Shown here piece after piece: positions 56,543 through 64,000 of a stretch of 64,000 nucleotides of DNA. Source of the DNA: Pegoplata infirma (Eukaryota > Arthropoda > Insecta > Diptera > Anthomyiidae). The notes under the pieces are model-generated. The model ran no database searches. It was not told the DNA's origin and saw only the letters and a program-made list of their open reading frames with translations. Location of the stretch: positions 32,285,911-32,349,910 of the forward strand of contig OY992537.1 in NCBI GenBank assembly GCA_963921195.1. Direction: 5' to 3'. The number at the start of each line of letters is the position of its first letter. Within the stretch, counting starts at the first letter, position 1. A program made the position numbers and the translations under genes.

Positions 56543-56811
56543 TCGCTCATTTACTTGTACAGTGTCATAATTCAAAATATGTCGTTTTTGGGTAACAACA
56601 CAGAATTATTTGTTGTATCCTGCATTATATTGTGTCAAAAATTATTATTAATATCTTCTAAACTCACCGTTTGAGAAGAGAACACGCCAATTTAACATTT
56701 TCTACTCACGGGCCTTTTGCAATTTAAACCAAGTTTCAATTGTAAACTTTAAATAGGTTTTCTGTAAAATCAAAAATTTTGGGTTATGACATTATACAGG
56801 TAAATGAGCGA
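56543..56811. mobile_element. 269-bp MITE, TA-flanked
   Basis: Terminal repeats of about 38 bp, TCGCTCATTTACTTGTACAG against TGTATAATGTC-type right end (ATTATACAGGTAAATGAGCGA), flanked by TA (56541-56542, 56812-56813). Tc1/mariner-type MITE. Confidence 0.8.
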
Positions 56812-57059
56812 TATGTACGTACAATTGTTTTGTACTCGGTTAATGTGTCAAAAATTAAATTGATTTAGGGTTAACAATACAAATATAATTTTTTTATAAA
56901 AAGGGCTCGTGACTTTTTTTAATTAAAAATTAATTGCTGCAATGTGTTCATTAAATAGCGGAAAAATTATAGTGTTGTAAGGATAAACATTTGTACACTT
57001 TCCAACATTTTTGATACTTTTAAATTTAAACGAAATATATTTTTTTTATTAAAGAGGAA

Positions 57060-57445
57060 GTCTTTTAGAATTTAATAATTTTTCAATAGGAAAAGTTAAT
57101 TTAAACCTACGATTTTATAAAAAAAAATTAGACATATTCTATAGAAAACTATATTAGAGTCTGAAATTTTTCGGAAAAATCTATCAGAATTTCTTAATTT
57201 TTCTTTTGAAAGAGTCTTTTTTATACGAAATGTGTTTCCGAATCCGTGAATTTTTCTTTTGAAATTTCAGAGATTTTTTTTTAACAAAATGTTTAAGAAC
57301 CTAATAGTTTTTCTACATGAAAAAATGATAAAGAAACTGAGAATTTTTTTAGCATCTGCGAAAATTCTCAAACGAAAAATGTTTCAGAATCGGAGGTTTT
57401 TTATATAAAAAAGAGCTTTTAGAATCTGAAAATTTCTGTGAAATA
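57060..57445. repeat. Decayed 35-bp satellite, target of the Helitron
   Basis: Worn units such as AGAATCTGAAAATTTCT; a similar rhythm resumes after the Helitron at about 58930 (AAAGAATGTTTTAGAATATC), so the Helitron is inserted within it. Confidence 0.55.
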
Positions 57446-57451
57446 TGAGAA

Positions 57452-58883
57452 TCTATATATATAAAAATGGATGTGTGTATGTATGTATGTATGTGTGTAT
57501 GTATGTTCCGTATGGACTCGAAAACGGCTGGACCGATCTTGAAGAAATTTTCAGAGAATATTCAGAATAGCCTGAGGAGTAACACTGTGTGGCCAGATTT
57601 TTGATTTTCTGTCTGTGGGCGGAGGGGCGTGGCAAAATCAAATTTTCACATTGCACCAATAATGACATCTAAATATAACAAAAACGGATGAACCGATTTT
57701 GACGAAATTTAAACCAAAGATAGTACTAACCGAGTACTTACTATACGCCAAATTAGAGCGTGATTGGACAAATGGGCGTAAAATGCCATGCTTTTTGCCT
57801 GTGGGCGGAGGGGTGGGCAAAATCAATTTTTTACATTGCACCACTAATGACATCTATATATACAAAACTGATGGACTGATGGATGAAATTTAAACCATCG
57901 ATAGTACTAACCAAGTTCTCACTATGTGCCAAATAAGAGCTTGATCGGACAAATGGGCGTAAAATGCCATGCCCCTTTGTATTGAATTGAATGTTATTTC
58001 TGCATGCTCCGCAATAACGCAACAACTGTTGATTCGATTTTAATTAAATTTTCAGCACTGATAGTGTTAACCGAGTGCGAAACTATAGGCCATTATTCTA
58101 CTATTGGAAAAAGGGGCGTAAAATGCCATGCCCCTTTGTACTATACTGAACGTTGTCTGTCTGTTGCGCAATCACGCAAAAATAGCTGAACCGATTCTCT
58201 TGACATTTTCACTACATACAGTGCTAACCAAGTGCATATGTAGGCCATGTATGATCGTTATTGGAAAAACGGATCAGAATTGCAACGCCCTTTCTTCTAC
58301 ACAGACCGCGATTAAACAAAGAGGTGTAAATTTCCACGCCCCTTTGTTTTATACTGAAAGTTATATCTGCCTGTTTTGAAATCACGCAAAACCGGATAAG
58401 CCGAATCTGTTACTACTGATAGAACTTTCAGAGCAGGAACTGTAGGTCATATGTAGAGCGCGATTCGGCAAAAGGGTATAAAATGTCACTCCCGTTTTTA
58501 ATAAATAATAAATTATTTCCTCCTCTTTCGCAATCACACAAAAACGGCAAAACTGATGTCAATGAAATTTGCAGCACACATAGTACTAATCATGGATGCA
58601 GCATGGAACTTTAGACTATCACGTTTTGATAGAAATGCGTCAAATGACACGCCCCTTTGCACTATACTTAATGTTAGCTCTGTCTGTTTCCAAATCACGC
58701 AAAATCGGCTGAACCGATTTTGTTGAGATTTCTCTATAGATAATGCTAACCGAGGGTGGAACCAAAGGTTACTAGCTGGACCCGGACCTGTGCTTTAATT
58801 TTGTCCGACACTATATTTAAATTACGATGCAATATAAAATAGTTTTTTACTTCGGGCCAGCAACGCGGACCGGGTATAGCTAG
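57452..58883 (+). mobile_element. Non-autonomous Helitron, plus orientation (1432 bp)
   Basis: Begins TCTATATATATAAAAATGG right after an A and ends ...GGACCGGGTATAGCTAG right before a T, meeting the Helitron end rules. The 3' subterminal sequence CCAGCAACGCGGACC is shared with the Helitron at 45051. The interior is about seven repeats of 150-180 bp, each with 'GGCTGAACCGATTTT', 'ATAGTACTAACCGAGT', 'GGGCGTAAAATGCCATGCCCC' and 'GCAATCACGCAAAA'. A GTAT microsatellite follows the 5' end. Lacks Rep/helicase. Confidence 0.85.
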
Positions 58884-59039
58884 TTATTTATAAAACTTTT
58901 CTTTAACTAAAGTGCATGAACATTTTTATATAAAAAGAATGTTTTAGAATATCAGATTATTTTTATAGAAAAATGACTAGGAATCTAATATATTTTCCAT
59001 AAGAAAAATGTTAAATATAAAAATTTTTGATTTGAAAGA

Positions 59040-59345
59040 TACTGTAAAGATGACGTCAATCGATCAGCCAGGGGTACATTGTAAAAAAAAAAAAATGCCT
59101 GCGAATTTTGTACTCTTGCCCAAAACATTAAATCATGATAATGTTTTGCGGAAGATTTGGGTGTACTTGCAAAAGCAAAGTTTTTTTTAGAAAAAATAAT
59201 ATTATAATACTTTGATATTCCATGCAAAACGAATTGAATTATCAGTCGTGGACCCCATTAAAAAACCAAAAAAGCTGCACATTTCTAAGTGAGTGCAAAA
59301 ATAAGTACAAACAAGTGTTTTTACATGTTGGAGAGTATAAACGAT
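59040..59345 (+). repeat. Mini-me-related relic, sister of 25010-25215
   Basis: AATTTTGTACTCTTGCCCAAAA, ATCATGATAATGTTTTGC, AAAAGCAAAGTTTTTTTTAG and AGTCGTGGACCCCATTAA; then GTTGGAGAGTATAAACGATTCGG, a 3' end. Confidence 0.55.
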
Positions 59346-60730
59346 TCGGCACCAAGTAATATATGTACATTTGATAAACAAATGGAAAATTTTTATGCGA
59401 AAAGCTTAGACTTGGTGAAAAAGTAGTTTTGGTTAAAAAAATTAGTTTTTCACGAAAAACATAATAATGTTAAAAAAAATATTAACCCAAAATTTTTATG
59501 AATTTTTTTTAATGAAAAGAAAAATTTTTTAATGTAAAAAAAAATGATGAAAAGAAATATGAAAAAAAAAAATTTTTTTGGTGAGAAAAAAATTGATAAT
59601 ACAAATTTGATAAAAAAATTGATGAAACATATTTTAAAAAAATTTATAAAAAAAAAATTTTGATGAAAAAAAAATTCGATGAAAAAAAAATAAATGAAAT
59701 AAAATGGATAAAAAAAAAATTGATAAAAAAAACAGATTAATGAAAACGAAAGTTTAATAAAAAAAAAATTGATGAAAAAAAAAAAAATTGATGAAAAAAA
59801 GAAATGATAAAAAAAAAATTGGTGATGAAAAATTTTTTTTTTTGTTGAAAAATAATTATGTTATTTTTTATTCACCAGCTGGTGAAAATCATTTTATTCA
59901 CCACGAGGCGAATTATTATCCAAGTTACAAACCCAAGTTATTAAAATTTTTGGTTTTAAGAAAATGAAAATAGTAATTCTGGTTTTCTTTTTCGTTATTT
60001 GTTAGCATACATATATAGTCAAACTGAGGTGGCGTCCTGCAACTTTTTTAAAATTAGACACCAGCCTAAAAACAATTTTTCCAATGAAGAACTAAACCAA
60101 CCTCTGAAAAACTCCAACTTGGACCCAGAGCACTTACAAATTTAACTTTTTAGGTCAACCCCTTTAAGGGCGTGGATATAAAAAATGCTGTTTTTTTAAA
60201 ACATTTTTAACATTTTGGAAGGTGTAAAAGATTCGGCAGTTCGATTTTAACATCAGGCGAAGTTTAGACTTGGTGAAAAAATTATTTTGGTAAAAAAAAT
60301 ATATAAAAAAAATTAAAAAAAAGTCGATGAAAACGAAATTAATGAAAAAAAAAAATTTACAAAAAAAATTATGAAAACCAGGTTCTGAAATGAATAAAAT
60401 TCTGATGAAACAACAAAAAAAACAAAAAAAATTTTTGGTGAAAAAAAATGTTTGAAGAAAAAAAATTTTTGATGAAAAAAAAAAATGTTGATGAAGAGAA
60501 AATGTATTAATTTATTAATAAAAACAAAACTAAAATGTTGTAAAAAAATAATTATGCCAAGTTTTATTTACCAGCTGGTGGAAATCTTTTTTTATTCACC
60601 AACAGGTGAATTTTTATCCTAGTTGCAAATCTAACTTAAAACTATCTTGGTTTTAAGAAAATAAACACAGTAATTCTTATTTTATTTTATTTTTCAGTCG
60701 TCACTTTTGAAAATAAAAACATATTATGCA
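59326..60730 (+). repeat. Duplicated A-rich cassette with CACCAGCTGGTG palindromes
   Basis: Unit 1 (59326-60000) and unit 2 (60207-60730) share the order: GGAGAGTATAAACGATTCGGC-like start, CTTAGACTTGGTGAAAAA, a long AAAAATTGATGAAAAAA tract, TTATTCACCAGCTGGTGAAA (59869) / TTTACCAGCTGGTGGAAA (60567), ATTATTATCCAAGTTACAAA / TTTTTATCCTAGTTGCAAA, and TTGGTTTTAAGAAAAT. An inverted piece with TTCACCTGCTGGTGAA is at 8250-8310. Confidence 0.65.
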
Positions 60731-62156
60731 AAAAATCAGAAAAAATCTAAGAACTTTACATTAAATTACTAAAGTTTATTGTTAATTTTGATTTAACATG
60801 AAAAACGCTCTGACTTCTTTTGATATACAATTTTTTAATATCACAGTATATATTTTCCTAAGTGTAGAATTTCTCTACTAAGTTTTCAATGTCATCTGTT
60901 CGTGTTGCCATAGCAAACGTCTATTTGGGCTAAAAAAATTTAAATCTAGGGGACAAAAAAATTTCAAATCTTTTTGTGGACAAAATAACACACATAGTTA
61001 TTCTAAAGAAATTCTTTCAGAAAATAAACTTCTAAACAAATCAAGAACTTAATTTTCTTCTTCTTTAAAACAAAAATTCTTTCAAGCAACTTTTTTCTTA
61101 AGATTTCACTAGTACTTACTGCTACTCCATTGAGTTAAAGTACTAAGACTTCATCGGCATTATATGTATTGTGGGTGTAAATAAATAATTTTCTTGATTT
61201 TTTTTTTCCTTTTTTTGTTGTTTTTGTTCAAGGAAAATCTTTCTTTGTTTTTCCAAATAACTTTAGACACTAAAACTTAAAACACTTCTTTTGAATATCT
61301 CACCCACCAATTGCTGGTGAAGGCAGGCAATCATGGAATAGGGAACAAGAAAATGAACAACTAAAATACTTGGTGTTTTTTGTTTTTCCACCATGTCAGG
61401 ATATAAGTGAATGTTAAAATACTTGTACATATACGAGAAATAGTAGATGTTCATTTTTTTTTTTTGATGTTCCTTTTACTTTTGTCATTTCCTTAAACAT
61501 TCCCTAAAATTTTTATAATACTCATATGTACACGGAGAAAAAATATTTAGATTTTTAAAATTTTTTATAGTGATTTTAGCACAAAACTTAATCAATATCA
61601 ATAATACAAAACAAATTAAATGTTTTGTTCTTTTACTTTTTTTTTAATTTTATAAAAACTTTCTTATAATCATTTTTCTTAGTGTATATTTACAATAATA
61701 GTCGGAAATATGTTTAACACATATATCGTGTTAACTTACGTTTTCTTTTTAGCTTTCTAAGGATATTAGTTAATATACGTAAGTGTGTTGAGTATGAAGA
61801 GAATCCCTTTTTGTTGCGTAGGTTTCTTTCGTTTTTTATATTTTTGTAAAAATAAATGAAGCAAAAGTATTATTTTCTTATAACGGAATTAAGTGAAAAC
61901 TGATTTCACACAAAATTCCTGTTTTTAGAGCACAAAAAGGAGTTGAACAACAAAAAAAAAGGAAATTGTAACACCCAATTTTCCTAAGAACCTTTTACAT
62001 TTCCCCTTTTAACTTGCTGATAAATAAATACATATATTATGTACACACTTGCACTAATACATACTTCTAAATTTCACACACATATGTTTTCAGTAAACTT
62101 TAAATGGTCCTTTTAACTTTTGTGTGGTCAAGTGAAACTTTTAAAACAACTTCACT
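60731..62156. other. Mostly unique non-coding DNA
   Basis: No gene recognised. One MITE at 61531-61684. The 63-codon minus frame at 61263 shows no features. Confidence 0.4.
61531..61684. mobile_element. Small TA-flanked MITE (154 bp)
   Basis: CACGGAGAAAAAATATTTAG at the left, CATTTTTCTTAGTG at the right, with TA on each side (61529-61530, 61685-61686). 'TACACGGAGAAAAA' is a common MITE end in flies. Confidence 0.55.
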
Positions 62157-63173
62157 TTTTATACCCTCCACTCTAGTGATAGAGGGTATATATAAGTTTG
62201 TCATTCCGTTTGTAACACCTCGAAATATTGGTCTAGGACCCCATAAAGTATATATATTTATGATCCTCGATCGATTTTAAGTCGATCTAGCGATGTCCGT
62301 CCGTCCGTCCGTCCGTCCGTCCGTCTGTCTGTCTGTCCGTAGAAAACACGCTAACTTTTGAAAGACTTCACAGAGGCTACTGAAGTTTAGCATATATGTT
62401 TGTCATTTACCTGGTCAGGTTGGTATTGCAATCCAGCCAAATCGGTCCAGTGGTTCAAAAGTTATGAGCAAAAGAGTAAATTTCGGCAAGGGTGTTTCGC
62501 GAATTTACGAGATAAAAAACACGATAACTTTCGAAAGACAATAATTAGAATACTGAAGCTTGGCATGTATCTTTGGCGTTGCCCGGGTCTGTTTGGTTTT
62601 AAATTTCAGCTCAATCGGTCCAGTGGTTCAAAAGTTATAAGCAAAACCCTGAATTTCAGATTAGTTTCATCTAAAATGCCACGTGTTTTAACAAGTTTTA
62701 AAAGCATTGGTGGTAACTAAACAATGCTTTTCAAACTAGTTTAATTTGCTTTTTAAACTTGTTTAGTTTTAAAAGCATTGGTAACTTAGAAACCACAATC
62801 GAAAAAAATTTTACTCTCAAAAAAAAATTTTACACTCAAAAAAAATTTTACACTCAAAAAAAAATGCACACAAAAAAAAATAGTTTTTTTTTACAAAAAT
62901 TACAATATTTTGTGTACATACGTACGTGCATTCACTCAGAAATATTTTAACAGTTAAAAAAACATTACACTCGAAAAAAATTTAACACTCAAAAAAAAAA
63001 TTAGTTTTTTTTTTTTTTTGATGACAAAAAAAGAGTTTTTTACTCAAAATAAAATATTTCTAACCAAAATTGTTAATTTTTTCACGTTAAAAAATGTACT
63101 ACTCTTTAAAAAAATGCATTGTGGAGGGTATTCATAGATTCGGCATAGTCGAATTTAACTTTTCTACTTGTTT
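62157..63173 (+). mobile_element. Mini-me-like element, most complete copy (about 1.0 kb)
   Basis: In order: 5' hairpin TATACCCTCCACTCTAGTGA...GAGGGTATA; GTTTGTCATTCCGTTTGTAA; ACCTCGAAATATTGGTCTAG; CCCATAAAGTATATATATTT; core GATCCTCGATCGATTTTAAG; (GTCC/GTCT)n at 62294-62340; two internal repeats of about 175 bp sharing 'CGGTCCAGTGGTTCAAAAGTTAT'; A-rich ACACTCAAAAAAAATTTT stretch; 3' end GCATTGTGGAGGGTATTCAT...TTTCTACTTGTTT. The 106-codon frame at 62400 is collinear with the one in the copy at 28947 only because the DNA repeats; no protein family is recognised. Confidence 0.8.
62294..62340 (+). repeat. (GTCC)n(GTCT)n microsatellite
   Basis: GTCCGTCC repeated, grading into GTCTGTCT; the internal microsatellite of the mini-me copy, longer here than in any other copy in the window. 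Confidence 0.9.
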
Positions 63174-63249
63174 AGTTTGTTCTTAATAAATAAAAAATAA
63201 TATGCTTTATATATTTTAACCCTTTAGAGAGACTGACCAAAAAAAATTA

Positions 63250-63800
63250 TCAGAATCTGAGCCATTTTTCTTATAGAAAAAGTCTCAGATTCTGAGACAT
63301 TTTTCTTATAGAAAAAGTCTCAGATTCTGAGACATTTTTCTTAAAGAAAAAGTCTCAGATTCTGAGACATTTTTCTTAAAGAAAAAGTCTCAGATTCTGA
63401 GACATTTTTCTTAAAGAAAAAGTCTCAGATTCTGAGACATTTTTCTTAAAGAAAAAGTCTCAGATTCTGAGACATTTTTCTTAAAGAAAAAGTCTCAGAT
63501 TCTGAGACATTTTTCTTAAAGAAAAAGTCTCAGATTCTGAGACATTTTTCTTATAGAAAAAAGTCTCAGAATCTGAGACATTTTTCTTTTAGAAAAAAGT
63601 CTCAGATTCTGAGACATTTTTCTTATAGAAAAAGTCTCAGATTCTGAGACATTTTTCTTATAGAAAAAGTCTCAGATTCTGAGACATTTTTCTTATAGAA
63701 AAAGTCTCAGATTCTGAGACATTTTTCTTATAGAAAAAGTCTCAGATTCTGAGACATTTTTCTTATAGAAAAAGTCTCAGATTCTGAGACATTTTTCTCA
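63250..63800 (+). repeat. 35-bp satellite, homogeneous array (about 16 units)
   Basis: Unit: GTCTCAGATTCTGAGACATT followed by TTTCTTATAGAAAAA. It contains the perfect 15-base palindrome TCTCAGATTCTGAGA. Six consecutive units (junction motif at 63341 to 63516) carry TTAAAG; the others carry TTATAG, and one carries TTTTAG. Units are otherwise almost identical, so the array was homogenised recently. Diverged arrays of the same unit are at 36611-37200 and elsewhere. Confidence 0.95.
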
Positions 63801-64000
63801 GCTTCCTATTTTTTTATAGAAAAAGTTTAAAATTCTGAGAAATTTTTCCTAGAGAAAAACTTTCAGTTTCTGAGACACACTACTGTTTTGAGATTTTTGT
63901 AAATAAATACTTGCAAATTTCATGTATAGTATATATTTTAGTTTTTAATTTTTTTTAAGAAAAAAAAATCCTTTTCTGTCTGGTCAATTTTATATACTTT

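Noticed and set aside
62400..62720. 106-codon ORF similar to one at 28947-29207
   Set aside because: The similarity reflects DNA homology of mini-me copies; the frame is shorter in the other copy, has no domain and lacks a start in the same place.
63250..63800. CRISPR-like array
   Set aside because: Units abut directly with no variable spacers, and the context is eukaryotic; it is a satellite.

Overview
The window is AT-rich (long A/T runs, few G+C islands) eukaryotic DNA that looks like fly DNA. The best clues are dipteran-type dispersed elements with a TATATA / core / GTCC-GTCT layout (like the 'mini-me' elements described in Diptera), Helitrons, a Penelope-like element, many TA-flanked MITEs and foldback elements, and one coding exon with a fly-like CAACATG start context. 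A calyptrate fly (blowfly or house-fly type) is my inference; nothing here fixes the species. No complete host gene, rRNA, tRNA or CRISPR array is visible.

The one convincing host coding segment is a first coding exon at 12231-12381 (+). It has a His/Gln-rich N-terminus followed by a hydrophobic run, and ends at a GTAAGT splice donor in phase 1. This fits a secreted or membrane protein whose first intron runs out of the window (at least about 51.6 kb). A second, weak candidate is a short acidic ORF at 2196-2308 behind a possible splice acceptor.

The rest is mostly layered mobile DNA. 1-11330: a foldback at the left edge, two CATATATG palindromes, a hairpin enclosing roughly 155-bp tandem units, MITEs and element relics. 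12550-18660: an inverted mini-me pair, then an AAAGTACC-rich array with a unit of about 680 bp, broken by a mariner-type element with dead transposase, a MITE, and a hAT-like foldback with a near-perfect 8-bp target duplication. 20200-33000: foldbacks and mini-me copies, including a head-to-head pair. 33826-36610: a MITE carrying two further nested elements. 38860-41050: a Penelope-like element (reverse transcriptase plus GIY-YIG endonuclease), inactivated by stop codons and a MITE insertion. 45051-46571 and 57452-58883: two Helitrons in opposite orientation. 46720-49510: a large inverted-repeat element with subterminal repeated motifs. 54643-55800: a duplicated segment with a MITE whose empty site survives in the sister copy. 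62157-63800: a full mini-me copy, then a clean 35-bp satellite array.

Decayed forms of the 35-bp satellite (TCTCAGATTCTGAGA palindrome, then ATTTTTCYTATAGAAAAA) recur across the window, and foldback or palindromic elements are unusually dense. I did not find a convincing new multi-gene system. The most novel-looking items are the CATATATG palindrome family, the hairpin with internal tandem repeats, and the satellite whose unit contains a perfect palindrome. Boundaries and similarities were judged by eye and are approximate unless a terminal repeat or target duplication is stated.
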